Assembly (NCBI GenBank): GCA_003153575.1 | Contig: PLZW01000012.1 | Location: 1-64,000, forward strand | Origin: Acidimicrobiaceae bacterium | GTDB taxonomy: Bacteria; Actinomycetota; Acidimicrobiia; Acidimicrobiales; RAAP-2 | Reading direction: 5' to 3' | Length of the DNA stretch: 64,000 nucleotides | In this document: one piece after another, positions 16,417 through 24,551 of the stretch | Position numbering within the stretch: position 1 is the first letter of the stretch | Layout: each line of letters opens with the position of its first letter | Position numbers and translations under genes: made by a program | The notes under the pieces: generated by a model | What the model was told of the DNA's origin: nothing | Databases searched by the model: none | The model's input: only the letters and a program-made list of their open reading frames with translations

Positions 16417-18185
16417 ACGGACGGATGAGCCGTCGCCGGATGGCCGTGGTGGCGCTGGCGGTGCTCACCACGTGCGCGTTCGCCGCGCCGCTGACATCGG
16501 GCGCGTCGTCGAGCGGAGCATCGCTCCCGCACCTGGGGAGCGGGGCCCCGACAGGTCCCGTGTTCTCGGGGGCCGCGCCGGACCCCGACGTCGTCTACGC
16601 CGACGGGACGTTCTACGCGTTCACCACCGGGACGGTGTTCGGCAACAACCTCCAGGTGCTCATCGACCAGACCGGCGATCCCCGCGGCGGGTGGCATCCG
16701 TACACAGGCGGCTACGGCTCGACCGCGCTGGCCGACCCACCGGCCTGGCAGCAGGCCGGCACCCAGACCTCGCCCGGTGTCGCCTACACCGGCGGCCACT
16801 GGGTCCTCTGGTACGACGCGGCCCGAGCCGGGCACGGGGTCGACTCCGGGTTCACGTGCCTGGCGGTGGCCACAACCGCCACGTTGACCCCGTCGAGCCC
16901 CCGGTTCAGCGACACGTCGTCCGACTCGCCGTGGTGCCCCCCGGGCGGCGTGCTCGACCCGAGTCCCTTCGTCGACCCCGCCAACGGCGCCGCCTACCTG
17001 GTGTGGAAGACCAACGACGGCACCACCGCGGCCGCCTCCCAGGTCTGGGGCGTCCGCCTCGGGACCGACGGCACCACTTTCGCAGGGTCACCATCCCTGC
17101 TGATGACCGTGTCCGTGGCCGAGCAGACAACGGACAACCCCCAGATGGTGGCGGCCGGCGGCGGGTACCACCTCCTCTTCTCGGGCGGAATCTTCGAGGA
17201 CGCCTCGTACAACGAGCAGTTCGCCGACTGCAGCGGCCCGCTCGGTCCCTGCGCCAACCCGCCGGGGCCGTTCCTCGCCACTTCGGGGGCCGGGTTCGGC
17301 CCGGGTGGCGGCACCCTGTTCGAGGACGCCCGCGGCGGCTGGTGGCTGGCCTACGCAGGGTGGAACGTCCCGTGCGCCAACTGCACCTCCACGCCCGGGG
17401 CGATCCGCCAGCTGTACGTCACCCCCACGGACCTGCCTGCCGGCCCACCGCCCGTCGAGGTCGCCGGAATGGCCTCCCTGCCGTCGGGGAACGGCTACTG
17501 GCTGGTCGACTCGACCGGGGCCGTCCACCCCCACGGTGCGGCCGTTTCCCACGGTTCGATGGCCGGGTTGCCCCTCAACCAGCCGATCCGGCACATCGTG
17601 GCCACCCCCGACGGGAAGGGCTATTGGCTGGTCGCCTCCGACGGCGGCACCTTCGCCTTCGGGGACGCCGGGTTCTACGGCTCCATGGGCGGCCGGCACC
17701 TGAATGCACCGGTGGTGGACCTGGCCCCCACCACCGATGGCCGCGGCTACTGGCTGGTCGCCTCGGACGGCGGCATCTTCGCCTTCGGTGACGCCGGATT
17801 CCACGGCTCCATGGGTGGCCAGCCGCTCAACCAGCCGGTCGTCGGCATCTCGGGTGATCCGGCCACGGGTGGCTACTGGCTGGTGGCCACCGACGGGGGG
17901 ATCTTCGCCTTCGGGGCCCCGTTCTACGGGTCGACCGGGGCCATCCGGCTCAACCAGCCCATCAACGGGATGGCCTCGACCCATGACGGCCGGGGCTACT
18001 GGTTCGTGGCGTCCGACGGCGGGGTCTTCTCGTTCGGCGACGCCGCGTTCCAGGGCTCGGCCGGCGGGATAGCCCTGGTGGCGCCCGTCACCGGCATGGC
18101 CGCCCACACCGGTGGCGGCTACTGGCTCGTCGCCGCGGACGGGGGGATCTTCTCCTACGGTGCCCCGTTCTTCGGGGCAGGCTGA
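16413..18185 (+). CDS. Secreted GH43-like protein with six GYW/FGDA propeller repeats, 590 aa
   Basis: An exported two-domain protein. A signal peptide (about residues 5-35, ending SGASSSGAS) precedes a region of about 300 residues resembling five-bladed GH43 arabinanase-type enzymes: PDPDVVYADGTFYAFTTG near its start and GVLDPSPFVDPANGAAYLVW in the middle. I could not identify a convincing catalytic glutamate, so activity is unproven. From about residue 350 six 42-residue units follow (GYWLVASDGGIFAFGDA.F.GS), the last one incomplete and complemented by VAGMASLPSGN ahead of the first. Start is GTG 16413 (overlapping the aldehyde dehydrogenase stop) or ATG 16425. Confidence 0.8.
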   Translation: MNGRMSRRRMAVVALAVLTTCAFAAPLTSGASSSGASLPHLGSGAPTGPVFSGAAPDPDVVYADGTFYAFTTGTVFGNNLQVLIDQTGDPRGGWHPYTGGYGSTALADPPAWQQAGTQTSPGVAYTGGHWVLWYDAARAGHGVDSGFTCLAVATTATLTPSSPRFSDTSSDSPWCPPGGVLDPSPFVDPANGAAYLVWKTNDGTTAAASQVWGVRLGTDGTTFAGSPSLLMTVSVAEQTTDNPQMVAAGGGYHLLFSGGIFEDASYNEQFADCSGPLGPCANPPGPFLATSGAGFGPGGGTLFEDARGGWWLAYAGWNVPCANCTSTPGAIRQLYVTPTDLPAGPPPVEVAGMASLPSGNGYWLVDSTGAVHPHGAAVSHGSMAGLPLNQPIRHIVATPDGKGYWLVASDGGTFAFGDAGFYGSMGGRHLNAPVVDLAPTTDGRGYWLVASDGGIFAFGDAGFHGSMGGQPLNQPVVGISGDPATGGYWLVATDGGIFAFGAPFYGSTGAIRLNQPINGMASTHDGRGYWFVASDGGVFSFGDAAFQGSAGGIALVAPVTGMAAHTGGGYWLVAADGGIFSYGAPFFGAG

Positions 18186-18200
18186 GCCGCAGGCGTCGGG

Positions 18201-19415
18201 TCAGGCGATCCGGGCGGCGGCGGTGCCGCCCGGCATCCCGGCCCGGGTGTCGCGGATGTCCCAGTAGCGGCGCGCCCACCGGGGGCGCCGATCGGGGCCG
18301 TCGGCGGCCAGGACCGCCTCGATCCACCGGGCCGTCGCCCGCTCGGCCTCGGCGAAGGCCTCGGCCGGGGTGGGCGGGTCGGCGAGCCACCGTGCCTCGA
18401 TGCCGTCGCGCTCGGCGGCGAACACCGCCGTCAGCCGTGCCGGGTCGGCCGACACGGCGCGGTGCAGCACCTCGTGGCGCCACCACAGGGTGTCCGGGTC
18501 GTACCGGTCGGTGGGGTCCGGTCCGAGAGCGAGGGGCTCGTCGACCCGCACCGGCTTGAACAGGCTGGTGCAAGGGGCGGACGTCGCCGTCGCCCAGTGG
18601 TGGTGGGGACCGTCGCGACGCAGTTCGGCGACCCAGGAGCCGGTGGTCTGCGAGGTGGCCTTGATCCCTCCGCCGGCGTGCATGCAGGGCGCGGCCTTGG
18701 CGCCCATGACGGGAGCGAACCGTGGTGCCGGACCCCTGGCCCCGTGGTGGCGCAGCACCGCCATCAGGTCGCGGGGTGAGGTGGCGGCGCACGATCCGGT
18801 GATGGCCCGGCGGGCCCGGCTCTGGGCGAAGTAGGTGGGCACTCGTGCGCGGTGGCCGGAGAAGCCCGCGATGGTGAGCCCGTTGCTGATGGACCGCACA
18901 CCGGAGGTGACCCGCTCGACCGCCCACAGTCTGCCGGCCGTCTCGACGACGTAGGCCTCGAGGGGATCGGCCACCAGGAAGCTGTTGTGGTACGTGAAGG
19001 AGCGGTCCTCGTGCCCGCAGCCACCACCCTGGCCGTGGCGGAACAGCATCGAGGTCAGCACGTCGACCGCCGCGGAGGCCGAGTCGCCCCGCTCCAGGGC
19101 CAGGCGGACCAGGTCCATGCCGGTCAGCCCGACGTCCGCATAGGGCTGGTCGGTGAACACGGCTTCGTTGCCGACCACCACCCCGTGCTCGTTGGCGCCC
19201 ATCTCGGCACCCCACATCCAGAACGGCCGGGACAGGAGGACGGCGTGCGTGGCCGCCACCTGGTCGACCTCGATCCAGGTGCAGCGCAGCCGGGCACCGG
19301 CCGGGTGCTCCCGGCGGGGCTGCCAGTCGAGCACCTGGGCCTCGTTCGGATTCCGGTCGCTGTTCTTGGCGAACAGCACCCGGTCGGGGGCGACCATCAC
19401 GAGCGTGTCGCACAT
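18201..19415 (-). CDS. Secernin-type peptidase C69 family protein, 404 aa
   Basis: An N-terminal-nucleophile hydrolase of the C69/secernin family. The nucleophile is Cys2 directly after the initiator (MCDTLVMVAPDRVLFAKNSDRN), with family segments GAEMGANEHGVVVGNEAVFT, SFLVADPLEAYVVETAGRLWAVERV and ISNGLTI following. Such proteins are dipeptidase- or amidase-like; several are uncharacterised. No signal peptide is seen, so it should be cytoplasmic. ATG at 19415 is fixed by the need for Cys2. It is convergent with the propeller gene and 32 bases downstream of the SRPBCC gene on the same strand. Confidence 0.88.
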   Translation of the reverse strand: MCDTLVMVAPDRVLFAKNSDRNPNEAQVLDWQPRREHPAGARLRCTWIEVDQVAATHAVLLSRPFWMWGAEMGANEHGVVVGNEAVFTDQPYADVGLTGMDLVRLALERGDSASAAVDVLTSMLFRHGQGGGCGHEDRSFTYHNSFLVADPLEAYVVETAGRLWAVERVTSGVRSISNGLTIAGFSGHRARVPTYFAQSRARRAITGSCAATSPRDLMAVLRHHGARGPAPRFAPVMGAKAAPCMHAGGGIKATSQTTGSWVAELRRDGPHHHWATATSAPCTSLFKPVRVDEPLALGPDPTDRYDPDTLWWRHEVLHRAVSADPARLTAVFAAERDGIEARWLADPPTPAEAFAEAERATARWIEAVLAADGPDRRPRWARRYWDIRDTRAGMPGGTAAARIA

Positions 19416-19447
19416 GGGACGAGACTACCCAGGCCGTCGGATCCCGA

Positions 19448-19852
19448 TCATGGTCGGACGGGGTCGAGCACCGACTGCAGCGCAGTCAGGATCGGTAGCC
19501 AGACGTCCTCCACCTCTTCCTCCGAGTCACCCTCGACGTCGTCGACGGTCAGGCGCACCACGGTGCCGTCCGGGTGGGCCCGGAGGTCCCAGCCGATGAT
19601 GCGGCACGGGGCGGTGCCCTGCTCGAGGGCGAACGACAGGCGGTGCGGCCGCACGGCCGCGACCACCTCTCCGGTGGCGGCGTGGCCGTCGGCTCCGCGG
19701 AGCTCGACGACTGATCCCTGCCGCCACTCCGAAACCAGGCTCAGGTCGTGGAGGTAGCGGCGGGAGGCCACGGGACAGGTCAGCACCGACCACACCTCGT
19801 CGGGCGTCGCCCGGGTGTGGAACGAGAAGCGGTGCGACGTGCTGAACCCCAT
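19448..19852 (-). CDS. SRPBCC (START/Bet v 1-like) family protein, 134 aa
   Basis: A single-domain SRPBCC protein. It begins FSTSHRFSFHTRATPDEVWSVLTCP, the standard first strand and helix of polyketide-cyclase-like proteins, and ends with a long helix (EEEVEDVWLPILTALQSVLDP). It is expected to bind a hydrophobic ligand in the central cavity; the ligand is unknown. ATG at 19852 is preferred over an upstream start at 19915, as a G-rich ribosome site precedes it and the domain starts immediately. It lies in a same-strand group with the phosphatase and SDR genes upstream. Confidence 0.8.
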   Translation of the reverse strand: MGFSTSHRFSFHTRATPDEVWSVLTCPVASRRYLHDLSLVSEWRQGSVVELRGADGHAATGEVVAAVRPHRLSFALEQGTAPCRIIGWDLRAHPDGTVVRLTVDDVEGDSEEEVEDVWLPILTALQSVLDPVRP

Positions 19853-19993
19853 GCACACCCCCCTGTCGACGCCGTCGGTCTGCCAGATCCTGACGTGTTC
19901 CCGGGGCGTGCGCAACTGAGGGTTGCCCAGGGCAGGTGCGGGTACGACCCACGACGTGACCCTCGCCTTCGGGCGGGGCGTGCCGGCAACCGC

Positions 19994-20737
19994 TCAGATG
20001 AGTGGTGCGGCCTGGACGGTCAACCGGGGGTCGAGATGCGTGGTGTCGTTGAACCGGCGGATCACCCAGTTGTGTTCGGTCACCACCAGATGGGAGATCG
20101 AGGCGTTGTCGGCCCCCACGAAGGCCCAGGGCTCGGATGACGAGGCCTGGGCCAGCACCTCGCCGATGGTTCCCCCGTGGGTCACGGCCACGACCCGCTG
20201 GTCGCGATGGCGTCCGGCGATGCGCTCGATCCCTCGCCGCACCCGCCCGGCGAAGGCCTGGACGGGCTCGCATCCGGGTGCCAGGTCCCAGCGCTGCTCC
20301 CGGACCATCTGCTGTGCCAAGGGGTCGCGATCCACGAACTTCTGCTCGAAGACCCACCCCTCCCACTCCCCGAGGAAGATCTCGCGCAGGTCGCCCTCGA
20401 CTTCCGGGGTGATGCCCAGCGTGGCGGCCAGCGGTGCGGCCGTCTCGACGGTCCGCCGCAGCGTGGTGACGTAGACGGCGTCGATGCGCTCGGTGGCCAG
20501 GCGCTCACCGAGTCGGCGGGCCTGGGCGCGGCCCAACTCGGACAGCGGGGGATCGGCGTGACCCTCGAACCGGACGAAGTCCTGGCCCTCGACGGCGTCT
20601 TCGGACTGCCCGTGGCGGACCAGGAGGAGCTCGCAGGCTCCGGCCGGCGCCGTGAACCTCCCCTGGGGGAACCGACGGGGCGAGCCCGACGCCTCGCTCG
20701 TCCCGATCGGCGACGAGGGCTCGACGGCATGGGACAC
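19994..20737 (-). CDS. Histidine phosphatase (phosphoglycerate-mutase-like) family protein, 247 aa
   Basis: A broad-specificity phosphatase of the histidine phosphatase superfamily. The catalytic histidine is in LLVRHGQSE near residue 44, the proton-donor glutamate region is LREIFLGEWEGWVFEQKF, and the second histidine lies in VVAVTHGGTIGEVL. The N-terminal 35 residues are a low-complexity extension. GTG at 20737 starts just after the stop of the upstream SDR gene (20746), so the two are probably co-transcribed. The substrate is not evident. Confidence 0.85.
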   Translation of the reverse strand: MSHAVEPSSPIGTSEASGSPRRFPQGRFTAPAGACELLLVRHGQSEDAVEGQDFVRFEGHADPPLSELGRAQARRLGERLATERIDAVYVTTLRRTVETAAPLAATLGITPEVEGDLREIFLGEWEGWVFEQKFVDRDPLAQQMVREQRWDLAPGCEPVQAFAGRVRRGIERIAGRHRDQRVVAVTHGGTIGEVLAQASSSEPWAFVGADNASISHLVVTEHNWVIRRFNDTTHLDPRLTVQAAPLI

Positions 20738-20745
20738 GTGGGAGG

Positions 20746-21543
20746 TCAGACGCCGAGGCTGGAGGCCGAGGCCGCCTCGAACAGCCGGTTGGGCAACAGG
20801 CGCTTGGCCAGGACGCCGACCCGCTCGCCGGACGGTCCGACCGACAGGCGGCGAGGAGGTCGCGACGCGGTGAGGACCTTCTCGACGGCCTTGGCCACAG
20901 CTATCGGGTCGGCGCCTCCGAGCTCGTCCTCCTCCATCTTGCCCACCGCTTTGGCGCCGGCGGTCGCATACGGGTCGTCCCCGGCGACCTCGACCGTCCG
21001 CCGGCTGGCGGTGAACCCGGTCCGGAAGTTGCCCGGCTCGACGAGGGTGACCCCGACGCCGAACGGCTTGACCTCCCACGCCAGTGCCTCCGACCACCCT
21101 TCGAGGGCGAACTTGCTGGCCGAGTAGTAGGCCTGGAACGGCAGGCCGATCACACCGCCGATCGAGCTCATCACGACGATGCGTCCGCGGCGCGCCCGCA
21201 GGGACGGGAGCGCGGCACACACCGTCCGCACGGTGCCGAAGAAGTTGGTCTCGAGCTGGGCCCTGGCGTCGGCGATGGGCGTCTGCTCCACGGGGCCGGC
21301 CAGGCCCCACCCGGCACAGGTCACCACGCCGTCGATCCCACCGTGTTCGCGTACGACTCGTGCGACACCCTCCGCGGTCGAGGCGTCGTCGTCGACGTCC
21401 ATGGCGATCTGCGCCCACGGCACGTCGGGCATGGTCCGGCGGCTCGCCCCGACCACCTGGAATCCGTGGTCGCCCAGGTGCCGGGCGCAGACCTCGCCGA
21501 TGCCGGATGAGGCGCCGGTGACGAGGACGACCTTCGGACTCAT
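20746..21543 (-). CDS. Short-chain dehydrogenase/reductase (classical SDR), 265 aa
   Basis: A classical SDR oxidoreductase using NAD(P)H. The nucleotide-binding motif TGASSGIG is at residues 9-16, the NAG-equivalent motif is CAGWG, the catalytic serine lies in VVMSSIGG and the YxxxK pair in YYSASK. The C-terminal region (GVTLVEPGNFRTGF) is as in the group annotated as SDR family oxidoreductase or retinol-dehydrogenase-like. ATG at 21543. It is followed eight bases later by the phosphatase gene on the same strand. Substrate unknown. Confidence 0.88.
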   Translation of the reverse strand: MSPKVVLVTGASSGIGEVCARHLGDHGFQVVGASRRTMPDVPWAQIAMDVDDDASTAEGVARVVREHGGIDGVVTCAGWGLAGPVEQTPIADARAQLETNFFGTVRTVCAALPSLRARRGRIVVMSSIGGVIGLPFQAYYSASKFALEGWSEALAWEVKPFGVGVTLVEPGNFRTGFTASRRTVEVAGDDPYATAGAKAVGKMEEDELGGADPIAVAKAVEKVLTASRPPRRLSVGPSGERVGVLAKRLLPNRLFEAASASSLGV

Positions 21544-21642
21544 GCTTCGAATGTCATGCTTCGAACCTCAAACTGCTGGGCTCCTCGTCGGTATGGGCCC
21601 ACCGCAGGTCGGTGGATGGCCACAGGCTACCGACGGTGCCGC

Positions 21643-22248
21643 TCACGTCGCCAAGGGATCCTGGCCCTCGGATTCGGCGACGATGGTGAGCCGGCGGTCG
21701 GGGATGAACCACATGACCGCCACCGCGGCATAGGCGACGTAGGCCAGCCACGGCGAGACGAAGGCCAGGGCCATGCCCGCCGAATAGAGCACGAGGGAGA
21801 GGTAGCCCTTGGTATCGGTGCCGATCGACCGTCCGACGATCGAGTCGGATCCGTTGACGCGGATGATCATCCGGACCAGGAGCGAATAGGCCATGCCGGC
21901 GCCGAGCCCGATCAGTCCGTAGGTCATGGCCGGCAGCGCGTGCCGGGGGAAGCGGCCCACCCAGGCCGTCACGATCGGGAAGAGCGACAGCCAGAACAGC
22001 AAGAGGTTGGCCCACATCACCGACCCGCTGATCCGCTCCGTGGCCCGCAGCAGGTGGTGGTGGTTGTTCCAGTAGATCCCGATCATCGCGAAGCTCAGGA
22101 CGTAGACGAGCAGATGGGGGACGAGGCCGCGCAGGGCGGCAGCCGAACTGCCTCCGGGGGTCGGGATGCTGAAGGCCATGATGGTGATGATCACGGCCAT
22201 GACTCCGTCGCTGAACGCCTCGAGGCGGTCGGTCTCGCTCAGCCGCAT
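21643..22248 (-). CDS. TMEM175-like (DUF1211) potassium channel family protein, 201 aa
   Basis: A prokaryotic TMEM175-family membrane protein. The N-terminus RLEAFSDGVMAVIITIMAFSI contains the family FSD motif in the first transmembrane segment, followed by five more hydrophobic segments (LLVYVLSFAMIGIYWNNHHHLL is the second and its histidine-rich cytoplasmic end). Bacterial homologues are tetrameric potassium-permeable channels, so a role in potassium flux is plausible. ATG at 22248. It is separated from the upstream SRPBCC gene by a strong hairpin and is likely transcribed on its own. Confidence 0.87.
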   Translation of the reverse strand: MRLSETDRLEAFSDGVMAVIITIMAFSIPTPGGSSAAALRGLVPHLLVYVLSFAMIGIYWNNHHHLLRATERISGSVMWANLLLFWLSLFPIVTAWVGRFPRHALPAMTYGLIGLGAGMAYSLLVRMIIRVNGSDSIVGRSIGTDTKGYLSLVLYSAGMALAFVSPWLAYVAYAAVAVMWFIPDRRLTIVAESEGQDPLAT

Positions 22249-22287
22249 GGTGCCCCGGGGCCCGTCCTCGCCACGGATTCAGCATCG

Positions 22288-22325
22288 CACCTCCCGGAGG
22301 GTCGGTGGGACCCTGCCGGGAGGTG
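22288..22325 (-). terminator. Strong hairpin terminator after the ArsR/SRPBCC pair
   Basis: Ten perfect base pairs (CACCTCCCGG with CCGGGAGGTG) are extended by six more (AGGGTC with GACCCT) after a one-base bulge, closing a five-base loop. It starts seven bases after the SRPBCC stop codon. No T-run follows, which is common for GC-rich actinobacterial terminators. Confidence 0.75.
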
Positions 22326-22331
22326 GTGGTG

Positions 22332-22820
22332 TCAGCCGGCCAGGATGGCCTCGATCTGGTTGACGGCCTCCGTGATGCCCTCGGCGAACCCCATCTCGAG
22401 GATCTGCTCCATGTCCCCGACGGAAGCGAACCGGCTGGCGATGGTCATCGTGGTGCCGCCCCCGGTGCGCTCGTGCAGGTCGAGCCGCATGCGCATCACC
22501 GGCGCGCCGGTGGTCGGCGTGCCGTCCTCGTCGGCGAAGCCGTTCTCGAACTCGAGGCGGTGCGGGGGATCGACGGCCACGATCCGCCACCACCCGCGTG
22601 GTTGGTCGCCGTCCGGGCCCGTCATGAAGTAGGAGCATCGACCGCCCAGCGACAGGTCATGGTCCACGAAGGTGGCCGGGTAGGTGGGGGGCCCCCACCA
22701 GCGCTCGAGCTGACGGGGGTCGGACCAGAGCACCCATGCCCTCGTCACCGGGGCGTCCAGTTCGGTGGTGATGGAGATGGTCAGCTGTTCGGCGTCCTTG
22801 TCGACGGCGGTGACGGTCAT
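22332..22820 (-). CDS. SRPBCC family protein (AHSA1-like), 162 aa
   Basis: An activator-of-Hsp90-ATPase-like SRPBCC protein. Family pieces are ISITTELDAPVTRAWVLWSDPRQLERWWGPP at the N-terminus, a GWWRIVAVDPPHRLEFENGF strand-turn in the middle, and a final helix MEQILEMGFAEGITEAVNQIEAIL. Proteins of this type are very often encoded directly after an ArsR repressor, as here, where the ATGA overlap at 22817-22820 couples translation of both. Function and ligand are unknown. The operon ends at the hairpin at 22288. Confidence 0.85.
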   Translation of the reverse strand: MTVTAVDKDAEQLTISITTELDAPVTRAWVLWSDPRQLERWWGPPTYPATFVDHDLSLGGRCSYFMTGPDGDQPRGWWRIVAVDPPHRLEFENGFADEDGTPTTGAPVMRMRLDLHERTGGGTTMTIASRFASVGDMEQILEMGFAEGITEAVNQIEAILAG

Positions 22821-23182
22821 GGGGTAGCTCCTTCGCTCGGTGTGGTGAGTACGTTCGTGAAACGGTCGATGCGGGCCCGCCACACGGTCTCGAACTCGTC
22901 GAGCAGGCCCTGTGCGGCGTGGACGGTGGCCATGTCCGTCCGCACCAGCTGCTCGCGGCCGTGACGGCTCTTGGTGACGAGGCCGGCCCGGTCGAGGACG
23001 GCCACGTGCTTCTGCACGGCGGCGAAACTCATGGCGTAGGACCGGGCGAGTGAGGAGACCGACAGCTCGCCGTCCATGGAGCGGCGCAGGATGTCACGCC
23101 GGGTCCGGTGGCTGAGCGCGTTGAAGACGAGGTCCGCCCGGTCCTCGTCCGCCCCTTGCTCCTGTGTCAGATCTACAACCAT
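22817..23182 (-). CDS. ArsR-family transcriptional regulator, 121 aa
   Basis: A winged-helix repressor: LVFNALSHRTRRDILRRSMDGELSVSSLARSYAMSFAAVQKHVAVLDRAGLVTKSRHGREQLVR is a full ArsR DNA-binding domain. It lacks the ELCVCD metal motif, so it belongs to the non-metal subgroup that pairs with SRPBCC proteins. ATG at 23182 has no ribosome site, and promoter-like elements place the transcription start at or next to the ATG, so the mRNA is probably leaderless. The start codon sits inside a palindromic operator, which suggests tight autorepression. Confidence 0.87.
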   Translation of the reverse strand: MVVDLTQEQGADEDRADLVFNALSHRTRRDILRRSMDGELSVSSLARSYAMSFAAVQKHVAVLDRAGLVTKSRHGREQLVRTDMATVHAAQGLLDEFETVWRARIDRFTNVLTTPSEGATP

Positions 23183-23219
23183 ATAGTTGTAGGTTAGAGC
23201 GGGCGACGGGCGCCGTCAA
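23173..23219 (-). promoter_or_regulatory. arsR promoter and palindromic operator overlapping the start codon
   Basis: CTACAAC (23173-23179) and GTTGTAG (23186-23192) are perfect 7-bp inverted arms around six AT-rich bases. On the minus strand TTGACG (23214-23219), a 17-base spacer and TAACCT (23191-23196) form a promoter. The start ATG (23180-23182) begins eight bases after the -10, which leaves no room for a leader. Confidence 0.7.
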
Positions 23220-23267
23220 GCACCCGATGGACGGCGTCCGTCGCCGGGACGGTCCTACGATCACGGG

Positions 23268-24530
23268 ATGCGCCTCTCCCCGCGACGCCGCGCCGCCGTC
23301 CGATCGCTGGCCATGGTTGCGCTCCTCGCCTCGGGTTCGGTGGCCGCGGCCTGCGGGTCGGCGGGGTCGGCGTCGACTACGACCACGACCACGACCACGA
23401 CCACCGGGACCGATACCGCCGTGCAGGCCGCGGTGACCCGTGGTGCGGCGGCAGCGCGGACCGACGCCTCCGGCATCGAGTGGCTGTGCAGGCCCGGCGC
23501 CGCCAGCAACCCGTGTACGGCCGACCTGACCTCGACCGTCGTACCGGAGTCCGGGCCGACGACGGTGCAGCACGCCTCGGACGCGGCCGATCCGCCCATC
23601 GACTGCTTTTACGTCTATCCCACGGTCAGCACGCAGGCCGGGGTCACCGCCGATCTCCACATCGACCCGGCGGAGACCTCGGTGGCCCGCACCCAGGCGT
23701 CCCGCTTCTCGCAGGTATGCAAGGTCTACGCACCGATGTACCCGCAGATCACCCTGCGCGGCCTCTTTGCCGGCGCCGGCAATCAGGCCGCCGCCGGCAC
23801 CGCCTACGCCGGGGTGCAGTCGGCGTGGCAGGACTACCTGGCCCACTACAACCACGGACGGGGAGTCATCGTGATCGGCCACTCCCAGGGCGCCACCATG
23901 CTGATCGGGCTGCTCCGCCGCCAGGTCGACACGGACCCGGCCCAGCGGAAGCTGCTGGTGTCGGCCATGCTGTTCGGCGGCAACGTGACGGTGCCTGTCG
24001 GCCGGACCGTGGGCGGCACCTTCCAGAACATCCCCGCCTGCCTGTCCGATGCACAGGTGGGGTGCGTGCTCGCCTACTCGAGCTTCGATCAGATGCCGCC
24101 CACCGACTCCCTGTTCGGGCGCCCGGGCCAGGGTGTCTCGTTATTGGCCGGTGCGACGGCCACGGCCGGTCTCCAGGTCCTCTGCACCAATCCGGCCGAT
24201 CTGGCGGGCACGGCCGCCGTGCCGCTCTCCCCTTACTTCCCCACCCGTAAGGTCGTCGCCAATCTGGGGGGACTGGGCGGACAGGCGGCGCCGGTCCTCC
24301 CCACGCCGTGGGTGACCGAGCCCGGGCTCTACACCGGCCAGTGCCTGTCGGAGGGTGGGGCCACCTGGCTGCAGGTCTCGGCGCCGATCACCCCGGGGGA
24401 CACCCGCCAGGTGGTGGGCCAGACGGTCGGTCCCACCTGGGGCCTCCACCTGGTGGACGTGAACATCGCCTTGGGCGACCTGGTGGACGTGGCCCGTGCC
24501 GAGGCCACCGCCTACGCCCACCACGGCTGA
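23268..24530 (+). CDS. DUF3089 alpha/beta-hydrolase lipoprotein, 420 aa
   Basis: An exported serine-hydrolase-like protein of family DUF3089. A signal segment (about 12-32) ends in a lipobox-like SVAAAC, with Cys29 as the probable lipidation site, followed by a ten-threonine linker. The hydrolase domain has DCFYVYPTVS near its start, KVYAPMYPQ, and the nucleophile motif VIGHSQGAT near residue 205. Several cysteines in the C-terminal half may form disulphides outside the membrane. Substrate unknown; lipid or polyketide esters are typical for the wider fold. ATG at 23268. It is convergent with the GGDEF/EAL gene. Confidence 0.82.
   Translation: MRLSPRRRAAVRSLAMVALLASGSVAAACGSAGSASTTTTTTTTTTGTDTAVQAAVTRGAAAARTDASGIEWLCRPGAASNPCTADLTSTVVPESGPTTVQHASDAADPPIDCFYVYPTVSTQAGVTADLHIDPAETSVARTQASRFSQVCKVYAPMYPQITLRGLFAGAGNQAAAGTAYAGVQSAWQDYLAHYNHGRGVIVIGHSQGATMLIGLLRRQVDTDPAQRKLLVSAMLFGGNVTVPVGRTVGGTFQNIPACLSDAQVGCVLAYSSFDQMPPTDSLFGRPGQGVSLLAGATATAGLQVLCTNPADLAGTAAVPLSPYFPTRKVVANLGGLGGQAAPVLPTPWVTEPGLYTGQCLSEGGATWLQVSAPITPGDTRQVVGQTVGPTWGLHLVDVNIALGDLVDVARAEATAYAHHG
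23375..23404 (+). repeat. Hexanucleotide microsatellite encoding a polythreonine linker
   Basis: Five tandem copies of GACCAC (the first is GACTAC) lie directly after the lipobox codon of the DUF3089 gene. Each copy adds two threonines to the linker, so slippage would change linker length without breaking the frame. Confidence 0.9.
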
Positions 24531-24551
24531 GGGTGACCCCGCCCGCCCCCG

